Origin: Flavobacteriales bacterium
GTDB taxonomy: Bacteria > Bacteroidota > Bacteroidia > Flavobacteriales_F > PHOS-HE28
Reading direction: 5' to 3'
DNA: 6,537 nt
Assembly: GCA_024640205.1 (NCBI GenBank)
Contig: JAHEFL010000104.1
Span: 1 to 6,537, forward strand
Shown: one piece after another, positions 1-5,702 of the stretch
Layout: each line of letters begins with the position of its first letter
How positions within the stretch are numbered: position 1 is the stretch's first letter
Translations under genes and position numbers: made by a program
Notes under the pieces: generated by a model
Database searches by the model: none
The model's input: only the letters and a program-made list of their open reading frames with translations
Told to the model about the DNA's origin: nothing

Positions 1-706
1 CGATCAGCTCGGATACGGTCATGCCAGCGAAAGTGCCGCTCGCGATCTCGAGGTCACCAAGGTTCCCTTCCGAGGCACCAAAGTCAGCGTCGTAGGCATC
101 GAAACCAACGTTCAAGGTAGCTGCTACCAACTGGCCGGCCAGCACGTTCCGATAACTGCCTCCGGGGTTCATGTACATGGCGTTCGCAAGCTTCTTAGGC
201 GAAGTGCCAGAGGGCAGGAAATCCGTAACAGCTTGTGCCGTGGTGAGGTGCAATACACGGTCGCAGCCGATCGTAAGGCCACCAGGGAACGCCGCCGCGA
301 AGTTCGCGTGGAGGTATACCCCTGGGTTATTGCCATTGGGAACTGCACCCCATCCACCCTGGGTCTGCGTGCGGTATTCGCAGTCGCCTTCGCACGCCAG
401 GATGAACTCACCGGAGGTATCACAACCATTCTGATCCACCACGTACCACGTGTGAACACCTTCTCCGATGCAGCAGGACTCACCTGTTACCTGGACGCCG
501 TCCAGATAGAACATGTAGGGTGCGATGCCCTCGGAGGCGTTGAAGATCACGGTAGCGTTCTCCGCTCCACAGTCGGGTGTCGAGACCTCCACTTCAACCT
601 CCACCTTACAGATGGTAGGGTCCTCTGGCTGCGCCAAAGCAGGCACAGAGGCACAAATGGCCGCAACAAGGGCCATGCTCATCTTGGAGTAATTGTTCGT
701 CTTCAT
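1..706 (-). CDS. Secreted Cys-containing protein, N-terminal part (runs off left edge)
   Basis: The minus-strand frame from the ATG at 706-704 stays open for 235 codons to the window edge, so the C-terminus is missing. The start is followed by a clear signal peptide: MKTNNYSK, a hydrophobic core around residues 9-22, then PALA|Q with cleavage expected after Ala25. Residues about 33-105 (six cysteines including a CC pair at 78-79, with APYMFYLDG and VVDQNGC) resemble the Ig-like or SprB-type repeats of Bacteroidota surface proteins. This is a tentative fold call. Residues about 109-235 form a second module with QGGWG, GNNPG, NFAAAFPGGLTIGC and DFLPSG, a pattern I recognise from secreted proteins of this phylum without a known function. 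The protein is probably exported by Sec and then anchored or released by T9SS, but the C-terminal sorting domain that would prove this lies outside the window. It is transcribed divergently from the DUF4139 gene. Open frame and signal peptide are certain; function is unknown. Confidence 0.85.
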   Translation of the reverse strand, partial: MKTNNYSKMSMALVAAICASVPALAQPEDPTICKVEVEVEVSTPDCGAENATVIFNASEGIAPYMFYLDGVQVTGESCCIGEGVHTWYVVDQNGCDTSGEFILACEGDCEYRTQTQGGWGAVPNGNNPGVYLHANFAAAFPGGLTIGCDRVLHLTTAQAVTDFLPSGTSPKKLANAMYMNPGGSYRNVLAGQLVAATLNVGFDAYDADFGASEGNLGDLEIASGTFAGMTVSELI

Positions 707-931
707 GGGTAAATAATCGGGTTTCGTCGTTGGTTTTCGGAATCTGAGCGGCAAATTGGTGAAAATGGGGGGTAGCTGTCAAGAGGCGTTCCGAGAGGTG
801 ACAATGGAGCCATAATTGGATCCCGGGCAGGCGAACCGTTCCCATGGCACGGGAAGTGTACGGGATGACCGCCGAACGCCGGATCGGGCGTTCCTTTGAC
901 CTTTCAAAAGAACTTAAGCTGACGATCGCCC
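707..931. promoter_or_regulatory. Divergent intergenic spacer
   Basis: This 225-bp spacer separates two divergently transcribed genes and must carry both promoters, but neither is clear. For the minus gene, CCAATTTG (minus strand of 752-759) preserves the TTTG of the Bacteroidota -7 box, and a TTG lies 20 bp further upstream (minus strand of 780-782). The TA of the box is missing. The octamer GGCGTTCC occurs twice on plus, at 785-792 and 887-894. A small inverted repeat, TTCCC (839-843) and GGGAA (851-855), lies between them. I see no gene or RNA here. Confidence 0.4.
891..898 (+). promoter_or_regulatory. Weak -7 promoter box candidate for the DUF4139 gene
   Basis: TTCCTTTG matches the Bacteroidota -7 consensus TAnnTTTG at five of six defined positions. 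It lies 33 bp before the ATG at 932, a plausible distance for a short leader. No TTG or TTTG -33 element is visible at the usual 17-23 bp upstream, so the call is weak. The second GGCGTTCC octamer (887-894) overlaps the box. Confidence 0.25.
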
Positions 932-2539
932 ATGACACGCCACGCCACCCTCCTTTTGATCTTCCTTACCACAGGGGCCTTTGCGACCGAAAAGCCCGTA
1001 GCGAGCAAACTCACCGAGGCCAAGGTCTTCCTGCGTGGTGCGCAGGTGAGCCGTAGCGCGAGCGCGACCGTACCGACCGGTACCAGCACCTTGGTATTCA
1101 CTGGCCTTGCGCAAAGCATCGACCCCCAGAGCATCCAGGTAACGGGCAAGGGAGGGTACTCCATCCTGAGCGTGAACCACCGGATCAACTACCTGACCGA
1201 GAGCCCGAACAAGAAGGAGATCGAGGACCTTCAGTCCAGGATCAAGAAACTGGAGCACGACTATTTCTCGGAAGAGAACACCAAGGCGGTATGGGATAAC
1301 GAGGAACAGTTGCTGATGAAGAACTGGGCCGTCGGGGGCCAGCAGAACGGCGTCTCCGGCACGCAGCTGCAAGGCGTGAACGACTATGTGCGCACGCGCC
1401 TGACCGCCGTGAAGACGGGCCAGCTGAACCAGAAGGAGAAAATGGCCACCATCAACGAGGAGCTCACCAAGCTCCGACAACAGCTCCAACAAATGCAGAA
1501 CCAGGCACCACGCCCCACGGGGGAGATCGTGGTGGAGATCAGCAGCACGGTGGAGGTGAATGCCACTTTCACGCTGACCTATTTCGATGGTAGCGCAGGA
1601 TGGATCCCGGCCTATGACCTGCGCGCCCAGAGCGTGGACAAGCCCATAGAGCTGGTGATGAAGGCCCGGATCACGAACAACACCGGCGAGGACTGGAACA
1701 AGGTGAAGTTGAGCCTGAGCAGTGGCAATCCCACACAAGGCGGGAACATGCCGGTCCTGCGGCCCTGGATCCTGGAACAGCCGATGATACTCCAGATGAT
1801 GCAGATCCAGGCGAAGCCGAGCACCCGGAACAGGAACGCTCCTGCCATGGCACCTTCCGCGGGCGCGGACGCGGCCTATAGGGAGGACATGGATGCACGG
1901 ACCGAGGTGGGCAACACGGTGGTATACAATACCACCACGGTGGAGTTCAGCATCGATGTGCCCTTCAGTGTACCGGCGGACGGCCAGGCCCATTCCGTGG
2001 GGGTGCGCAGCCATGAGGTACCCGCCTTGTACAAGCACTACTGCACGCCCAAGCTGGACAAGGATGCATTCCTCTACGCGCGCACCACGGGTTGGGAGGA
2101 CCTGAACCTGCTGCCCGGTGAGGCCAATGTGTTCTTCGAGGGCACCTATGTGGGTCGCTCCTTCCTGGACCTGAGCAGGCCACAGGACACCCTGAACATC
2201 AGCCTGGGCCGGGACAAGGGCGTGGTGGTGGAGCGCGTGAAGCGCAAGGGCTTCAGTGAAAAGCCGATCATCGGTGGCAAACGTCAGGTCACCATCGGCT
2301 GGGATCTGAACGTACGGAACACGAAGGGCGCCGCCGTGGACCTGGAGGTCAAGGATCAGTATCCCGTGAGCAGCCGCAGCGAGGTGGAAGTGAAGCTCGA
2401 GGACGGCGGTGGAGCGGTGGTCGACAAGGACCGGGGCTCACTGACCTGGAATTTCCGCTTGGACCCGAAGGGCAGCAAAAAACTGGGATTCACCTACAGT
2501 GTGAAACACCCGAAGGACGAACCGGTCGTGCTGGAGTAA
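932..2539 (+). CDS. Secreted DUF4140/DUF4139 (MuiA-like) protein
   Basis: This 535-residue protein matches the mucoidy-inhibitor MuiA family architecture and length. An N-terminal signal peptide (hydrophobic residues 5-18, likely cleavage near AFA|T at 18-19) predicts export to the periplasm or envelope. Residues about 27-90 (KVFLRGAQVSRSA) fit DUF4140. Charged, Gln-rich heptad-like helices at about 93-130 and 163-192 predict coiled coil. DUF4139 covers about 213-527: AGWIPAYDLRA (222-232), NNTGEDWNKVKLSLSSG (249-265), PKLDKDAFLYA (373-383), LNISLGRD (421-428) and DQYPVSSRSEVEV (475-487). A Met-, Pro- and Ala-rich linker at about 272-318 interrupts it, as is common in the family. The biochemical role of the family is not established; the name comes from a genetic effect on mucoid colonies. 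The ATG at 932 is chosen because it begins directly with the signal peptide. No Shine-Dalgarno is present, as expected in Bacteroidota. The gene faces the desaturase gene 14 bp beyond its stop. Confidence 0.9.
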   Translation: MTRHATLLLIFLTTGAFATEKPVASKLTEAKVFLRGAQVSRSASATVPTGTSTLVFTGLAQSIDPQSIQVTGKGGYSILSVNHRINYLTESPNKKEIEDLQSRIKKLEHDYFSEENTKAVWDNEEQLLMKNWAVGGQQNGVSGTQLQGVNDYVRTRLTAVKTGQLNQKEKMATINEELTKLRQQLQQMQNQAPRPTGEIVVEISSTVEVNATFTLTYFDGSAGWIPAYDLRAQSVDKPIELVMKARITNNTGEDWNKVKLSLSSGNPTQGGNMPVLRPWILEQPMILQMMQIQAKPSTRNRNAPAMAPSAGADAAYREDMDARTEVGNTVVYNTTTVEFSIDVPFSVPADGQAHSVGVRSHEVPALYKHYCTPKLDKDAFLYARTTGWEDLNLLPGEANVFFEGTYVGRSFLDLSRPQDTLNISLGRDKGVVVERVKRKGFSEKPIIGGKRQVTIGWDLNVRNTKGAAVDLEVKDQYPVSSRSEVEVKLEDGGGAVVDKDRGSLTWNFRLDPKGSKKLGFTYSVKHPKDEPVVLE

Positions 2540-2553
2540 AGGCGACGCGATCG

Positions 2554-3627
2554 TCAAGCCATACCGACCCGACGCAGGTGCATCAGGTGCGACCAGAGAG
2601 CGCTGCGCAGCGTAGGGAATTCCCGGTACTGGATGTTGAACTCGGCGCACACCTGTTTCAGGCGCTTGTTCAGCTCCGGGTAATGCACGTGGCTAATACG
2701 TGGGAACAGGTGGTGTTCGACCTGGAAGTTGAGCCCTCCGAAGAGCCAGTTCCATACCCTGTTGTGCGTGGCGAAATTCACGGTGGTGGCCACCTGGTGG
2801 ATCGCCCACTCGGATCCGATCTCATGCTTCTCCCCTTCCGGTTGCACGAATTCGGCGTGTTCCACTACATGCGCCAACTGGAACACCACGGCAATGACCA
2901 GGCCTGTGACGAACACCATGACACCATAGCCGGCCAGCGTGGGTAGCACACCCACCATGGCCATCGGCAGACCGATGAAGAAGCCCACATAGAACACTTT
3001 GGAGGCCCAGAAGATGACGTGCTCCTTGAGGCTCATCGGCTTCATGGGCGTGTTGTCGGCGATCATGCCGCTGAAGTACTTCTTCAGGTCGTTGTAGAAG
3101 ATCCAAAAGAGGTACGTGCTACCGTATAAAAAGAGGCCATAAATGTGCTGGAACCGATGGAACCAGTATCGTGGTTGGCCGGAATGCACCCGCACGAAGG
3201 GCTTGATGTCGATATCGTCATCCACACCCTCAATGTTCGTGAAGGTGTGGTGGTTCTCGTTGTGCTTCAGCTTCCAGATGTAGACGTTCCCCCCGAGGAA
3301 ATTCAAGGAATGTCCCATCAGGGTGTTCACCCACTTACGCCTGCTGTAGCTGCCATGCGCGCCATCGTGCATGACGTTGAACCCGATGCTGGCCACCACC
3401 ACGCCCATGACGGCGCATAGGCCGAGGCTGATCCATGCCGAGGAGGGTGTGAAGAACACCAGCACCGTGTACAGCACGGCGAGGCCGGTAAGAAGGATGG
3501 CGGTCTTCCAATAGAGGCGGCCGTCACCTGTTTTCCGCAGGTTGTTCTCCTTGAAGTAATCCTCTGTCAGTTCCCGGAGGCGCTGGAAGAAGACGGGGGC
3601 GGTTTTGGCAAATGTGGTCTGGGCCAT
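2554..3627 (-). CDS. Membrane fatty-acid desaturase (acyl-CoA/delta-6-like)
   Basis: This 357-residue di-iron membrane desaturase has all three histidine boxes: HDGAH (87-91), HNENHH (122-127) and QVEHH (302-306). An additional HVVEH lies at 253-257. The QxxHH third box and overall layout place it with the delta-6 or front-end-like group, commonly annotated as acyl-CoA or linoleoyl-CoA desaturase in Bacteroidota. There is no fused cytochrome b5 domain, so electrons must come from a separate carrier. Hydrophobic segments lie near residues 41-60, 62-83, 162-178 and 204-253, as expected for an inner-membrane enzyme introducing a double bond into acyl chains of membrane lipids. Regiochemistry and acyl carrier cannot be read from sequence. 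The ATG at 3627 is preferred over an in-frame TTG at 3657-3655, which would add MRPLPSYHRS. The TTG lies inside the likely -7 promoter box and so would sit upstream of the transcript start. The gene is divergent from the GNAT gene. Confidence 0.93.
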   Translation of the reverse strand: MAQTTFAKTAPVFFQRLRELTEDYFKENNLRKTGDGRLYWKTAILLTGLAVLYTVLVFFTPSSAWISLGLCAVMGVVVASIGFNVMHDGAHGSYSRRKWVNTLMGHSLNFLGGNVYIWKLKHNENHHTFTNIEGVDDDIDIKPFVRVHSGQPRYWFHRFQHIYGLFLYGSTYLFWIFYNDLKKYFSGMIADNTPMKPMSLKEHVIFWASKVFYVGFFIGLPMAMVGVLPTLAGYGVMVFVTGLVIAVVFQLAHVVEHAEFVQPEGEKHEIGSEWAIHQVATTVNFATHNRVWNWLFGGLNFQVEHHLFPRISHVHYPELNKRLKQVCAEFNIQYREFPTLRSALWSHLMHLRRVGMA

Positions 3628-3635
3628 GCTTCGAT

Positions 3636-3649
3636 GGTAACTCGGTAAC
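3636..3649 (-). repeat. GTTACC direct repeat in the desaturase leader
   Basis: On the minus strand GTTACC occurs twice with a 2-bp spacer (GTTACCGAGTTACC, plus-strand copies at 3636-3641 and 3644-3649). It lies between the -7 box (3655-3662) and the ATG at 3627, so it overlaps the expected transcription start. A tandem site with 8-bp period could be a repressor or activator contact, but no known factor can be named and chance is possible. Confidence 0.35.
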
Positions 3650-3654
3650 GGGCG

Positions 3655-3662
3655 CAAAGGTA
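3655..3662 (-). promoter_or_regulatory. -7 promoter box of the desaturase gene
   Basis: The minus strand reads TACCTTTG, an exact match to the Bacteroidota -7 consensus TAnnTTTG, ending 27 bp before the ATG at 3627. Transcription would be expected to start near 3648, giving a leader of about 20 nt. No good -33 TTTG is visible in the GC-rich, purine-rich stretch upstream, so the promoter may need an activator or the -33 contact may be weak. The position of this box is the main reason to reject the longer TTG start. Confidence 0.55.
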
Positions 3663-3710
3663 CGTTCGCCCTCCCCTACCCTCGGACCCGGACTTTTGCC
3701 GGTCGATAGC

Positions 3711-3723
3711 CCAACTTTGTTGG
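3711..3723 (+). promoter_or_regulatory. CCAAC-TTT-GTTGG inverted repeat before the GNAT gene
   Basis: Perfect 5-bp arms with a 3-bp centre end 15 bp before the ATG at 3739. The element also contains CAACTTTG (3712-3719), which matches TAnnTTTG at five of six positions, so it may be the -7 box of the acetyltransferase promoter with an overlapping operator. A TTTTG upstream (3694-3698) is too close (13 bp) to be a normal -33 element. Both readings are tentative. Confidence 0.3.
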
Positions 3724-3738
3724 TCGGAGAGCGGACGA

Positions 3739-4257
3739 ATGATGATGATCACCACCACGGAACGATTGCGCCTGCGCGAGATGACCGCTGAGGATGCTGA
3801 GAACGCCTACCTGCTGAACAGGGATCCCGACGTGCTGCGGTACACCGGCGACGAGCCCTTCGCATCCGTGGAAGCAGCACGTGCGTTCCTATCGGCTTAC
3901 AGCGACTACAAGAGGAACGGTTATGGGCGCTGGGCCGTGGAACGGAAGGAGGATGGCGCCTTCCTCGGTTGGTGTGGATTGAAACTGCACGGGAACGGTG
4001 ACGTCGACCTGGGTTACCGCCTCTCCAGGCCCTTCTGGGGCAAGGGATATGCCTCGGAGGCGGCTCGGAGCTGCCTCGTCCTCGGATTCGAACGGTTCAA
4101 GCTGGACGCCATCATCGGGCGCACGGCGCAGGACAATGAACGCTCCATCCGTGTGCTGGAAAAGCTGGGCATGCGTTACTGGAAGACGGATGTGTGCGAA
4201 CACGATCCGGCAGCATTGTACTACCGCATAGAGCGCACGGAATACGAAGCCCGGTAG
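3739..4257 (+). CDS. GNAT family N-acetyltransferase (RimJ/RimL type)
   Basis: This is a 172-residue single-domain GNAT protein of the RimJ/RimL-like Acetyltransf_3 class, which transfers an acetyl group from acetyl-CoA to an amine on a protein N-terminus or small molecule. Visible family features are the opening TERLRLREMTAEDAE (7-21), the strand pair GRWAVERKEDGAFLGWCGL (63-81), the acetyl-CoA pyrophosphate loop RPFWGKGYASEA (97-108) with the R/QxxGxG/A pattern, and NERSIRVLEKLGM (133-145). Length is normal for the family and no key motif is missing. Three consecutive ATG codons (3739, 3742, 3745) precede ATC; the true start could be any of them, with little effect on the protein. The substrate is unknown: this class also includes antibiotic- and spermidine-type acetyltransferases, and nothing nearby suggests one. 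The gene is monocistronic, divergent from the desaturase and convergent with the histone-like gene. Confidence 0.9.
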   Translation: MMMITTTERLRLREMTAEDAENAYLLNRDPDVLRYTGDEPFASVEAARAFLSAYSDYKRNGYGRWAVERKEDGAFLGWCGLKLHGNGDVDLGYRLSRPFWGKGYASEAARSCLVLGFERFKLDAIIGRTAQDNERSIRVLEKLGMRYWKTDVCEHDPAALYYRIERTEYEAR

Positions 4258-4282
4258 CGTCGCTCCTCAGTGATCGGCCAGG

Positions 4283-4558
4283 TCAGGACTTCGGAGCCGC
4301 CTTCTTCACCGCTTTCTTGGCGGCTTTCTTCACGGTCTTCTTGGTCGCGCTTTTTTTCGCGGCGGCCTTTTTCACCTTCGACGCCGGCTTCCGGGAGGTC
4401 TGCTTCGCGGCTTTCTTCGTCTTAGCCGAAGCCGTTGCCTTGCTGGCATGGGCCAGGCGCTTTGCCGTAGCGGCCTTCCGCGCTTTCCTGCTCTTTCCTT
4501 TGGTGGTGGTCGGTGCGTGTGCGGTGCCTTTGCGCAAGCGTGCTCGTTTGGTGGTCAT
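4283..4558 (-). CDS. Lys/Ala-rich histone H1-like DNA-binding protein
   Basis: This 91-residue, extremely basic protein contains 27 Lys, 7 Arg and 24 Ala by my count, with no Asp or Glu and no aromatic residue. The N-terminal half (1-45) is Arg-, Thr- and Ser-containing with scattered basic residues. The C-terminal half (46-91) is built from KKAA-type units, ending KKAAKKAVKKAAPKS. This composition is that of bacterial histone H1-like proteins (chlamydial HC1/HC2 and AlgP-type tails), which bind DNA non-specifically through flexible basic tails and help compact the nucleoid. No globular domain is visible, so the assignment rests on composition rather than on a conserved fold; RNA or ribosome binding is an alternative. 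The ATG at 4558 is the natural start, since TTKRARLRK follows. The gene converges with the GNAT gene (25-bp gap) and lies 127 bp downstream of the T9SS-protein gene, but an intrinsic terminator separates them, so it should have its own promoter. Confidence 0.75.
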   Translation of the reverse strand: MTTKRARLRKGTAHAPTTTKGKSRKARKAATAKRLAHASKATASAKTKKAAKQTSRKPASKVKKAAAKKSATKKTVKKAAKKAVKKAAPKS

Positions 4559-4569
4559 GCCTGTTTGAT

Positions 4570-4594
4570 TTCCCGAAAGCTAGTGGATCGGGAA
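4570..4594 (-). promoter_or_regulatory. Inverted repeat over a -7-like box before the H1-like gene
   Basis: Perfect 7-bp arms, TTCCCGA (4570-4576) and TCGGGAA (4588-4594), flank an 11-bp centre. On the minus strand the element overlaps TAGCTTTC (4575-4582), which matches the Bacteroidota -7 consensus TAnnTTTG except for the last base and ends 16 bp before the ATG at 4558. An operator overlapping the promoter, or a hairpin in the leader, would both fit. No -33 element is evident. Confidence 0.4.
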
Positions 4595-4628
4595 GGACCA
4601 TTGTCCAGCGAACTCACTGCGGCCCGGT

Positions 4629-4661
4629 AAAAAGGAAGCCCGGACTGCGTCCGGGCTTCCT
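4629..4661 (-). terminator. Strong intrinsic terminator of the T9SS-protein gene
   Basis: A perfect 13-bp stem, AGGAAGCCCGGAC (4633-4645) paired with GTCCGGGCTTCCT (4649-4661), closes a 3-nt loop. On the minus strand it is followed at once by a T run (complement of AAAAA at 4629-4633, the first T shared with the stem). It begins 24 bp after the TAA at 4688-4686. There is no T run on the plus strand side, so it works for minus transcripts and insulates the histone-like gene from upstream read-through. Confidence 0.92.
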
Positions 4662-4685
4662 GAAGAACAGGGTTCCGATAAATAC

Positions 4686-5702
4686 TTATTGCACTACCAA
4701 GCGTTGCGATCCTTGTTGTCCATCCGCTGCGGTGATACGGAGCATGTACACACCGGCGGGCAGTGTGCTCACATCCATGGTATGGCGCTGGATCCCCATG
4801 GGGATGCCTGCCAATCGCTCGCGCATCACCATGCGCCCGTTCACATCCATCACGTCAAGGTCCAAGTTCCCCCCGACCGTGCCGAACACGATGTCCGCGC
4901 GATCCGTGGCCGGATTGGGATACACCTCCATGCCGATGGCATTCGTCAACGCATCGTTGATCCCGGTGGGCCCACCATTGAGCCAAGCAAGCGATTCGCT
5001 GGTCGTGGTGTTGCCGAAGGTGGTGATCTCCTGATGGTAGATCATCAACAACGGCGCATGGGTTCCGGGCTTGTAGAAGAAATGCGTGGTGAACTCATAG
5101 TCGATCGTAAAGAGTGAACTCACATCGCTATAATTCTCGATGTTGCGGACCCGTAGCACATTGCTCACATTGCCGTAGGGCATCATCAGCGTGCCGTAGC
5201 CATCAGCCAGCGCATCCACGGTGCCGGAGCGCGCCACATCAAAGCCCACTGATACGAAGTCGGCCTGGAAATCATCCGACCATGTGGTGTTATACGAGCA
5301 GGGATAGCTCAACACCCGTTCGGGGTCGAAATACACCACGTCCTGGGTGAGCGGCACCACGTACACACCATGCAGATCGTAACCGGCAGCGCTGGTCTCG
5401 AAGAAGGCATAGGAGTCCGCGTTCGTCGCCTCCGCGATATTCGCTCCAGGGAAGAAGTTGGCATACCCCGTGGAAGCCGGGGTCTGGAAACCAACGGTGT
5501 AGTTGCTATCGATAGCTAGTGATGAGAAATCCCACGACACGCCAGCACCGCCGTCGCCCGGTGCCATGTAGTTGTCATTATTGTAGGTAAAGCTCTCCCC
5601 TACTGAAGGGGAGGCATTCCCATCATCCATTGTCTGCGCGAGGGCCGGCAATGCGATCAAGGAAAAGGCTGGAAGAATGAATGTTGCGTAGAATTTTACC
5701 AT
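4686..5702 (-). CDS. Secreted protein with T9SS type A sorting domain, function unknown
   Basis: This 338-residue exported protein has a signal peptide at residues 1-22 (hydrophobic FILPAFSLIALPALA, cleavage expected at ALA|Q). The mature region, about 23-250, contains GESFTYNNDNYMAPGDG (35-51) and GVSWDFSSLA (54-63), a motif set I recognise from Flavobacteriales T9SS cargo annotated only as hypothetical. It is rich in Tyr, Phe, Asn and Asp, probably all-beta, and has a single Cys in the mature part. Residues about 256-338 form the type A C-terminal sorting domain: VYPNPATD (260-267), MDVNGR (285-290), LPAGVYML (314-321) and a terminal QRLVVQ. The domain predicts Sec export to the periplasm, passage through the T9SS outer-membrane pore, and removal of the tail with anchoring or release. 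No catalytic motif is visible, so enzyme activity is not suggested. The gene ends in a strong terminator. It is 164 bp downstream of the channel gene and probably has its own promoter. Confidence 0.93.
   Translation of the reverse strand: MVKFYATFILPAFSLIALPALAQTMDDGNASPSVGESFTYNNDNYMAPGDGGAGVSWDFSSLAIDSNYTVGFQTPASTGYANFFPGANIAEATNADSYAFFETSAAGYDLHGVYVVPLTQDVVYFDPERVLSYPCSYNTTWSDDFQADFVSVGFDVARSGTVDALADGYGTLMMPYGNVSNVLRVRNIENYSDVSSLFTIDYEFTTHFFYKPGTHAPLLMIYHQEITTFGNTTTSESLAWLNGGPTGINDALTNAIGMEVYPNPATDRADIVFGTVGGNLDLDVMDVNGRMVMRERLAGIPMGIQRHTMDVSTLPAGVYMLRITAADGQQGSQRLVVQ

Noticed and set aside
233..712. Plus-strand open frame of 159 codons
   Set aside because: It lies antisense to the secreted-protein gene, which has a signal peptide and family-like modules. 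This frame has no recognisable domain.
914..2038. Long minus-strand open frame (374 codons) opposite the DUF4139 gene
   Set aside because: It is fully antisense to a gene with clear DUF4139 motifs. Its translation is low-complexity His-, Leu- and Arg-rich, typical of the mirror frame of GC-rich coding DNA.
2541..2552. GACG-CGAT-CGTC as a bidirectional terminator between convergent genes
   Set aside because: A 4-bp stem without T runs on either side is too weak.
2578..2946. Plus-strand open frame of 122 codons
   Set aside because: It is antisense to the desaturase C-terminal half, which carries the conserved third histidine box.
4283..4400. DNA-level repeats of CTTTCTT/GGCGG-type units as a possible satellite or CRISPR-like array
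   Set aside because: The repeats are irregular and follow the codons for KKAA units of the protein. There are no constant-length repeats or spacers.
4194..4568. Plus-strand frame encoding Phe/Ala-rich segments that look like membrane helices
   Set aside because: The AAFF pattern is the complement of the KKAA codons of the histone-like gene. It also overlaps the end of the acetyltransferase, so it is an artefact.
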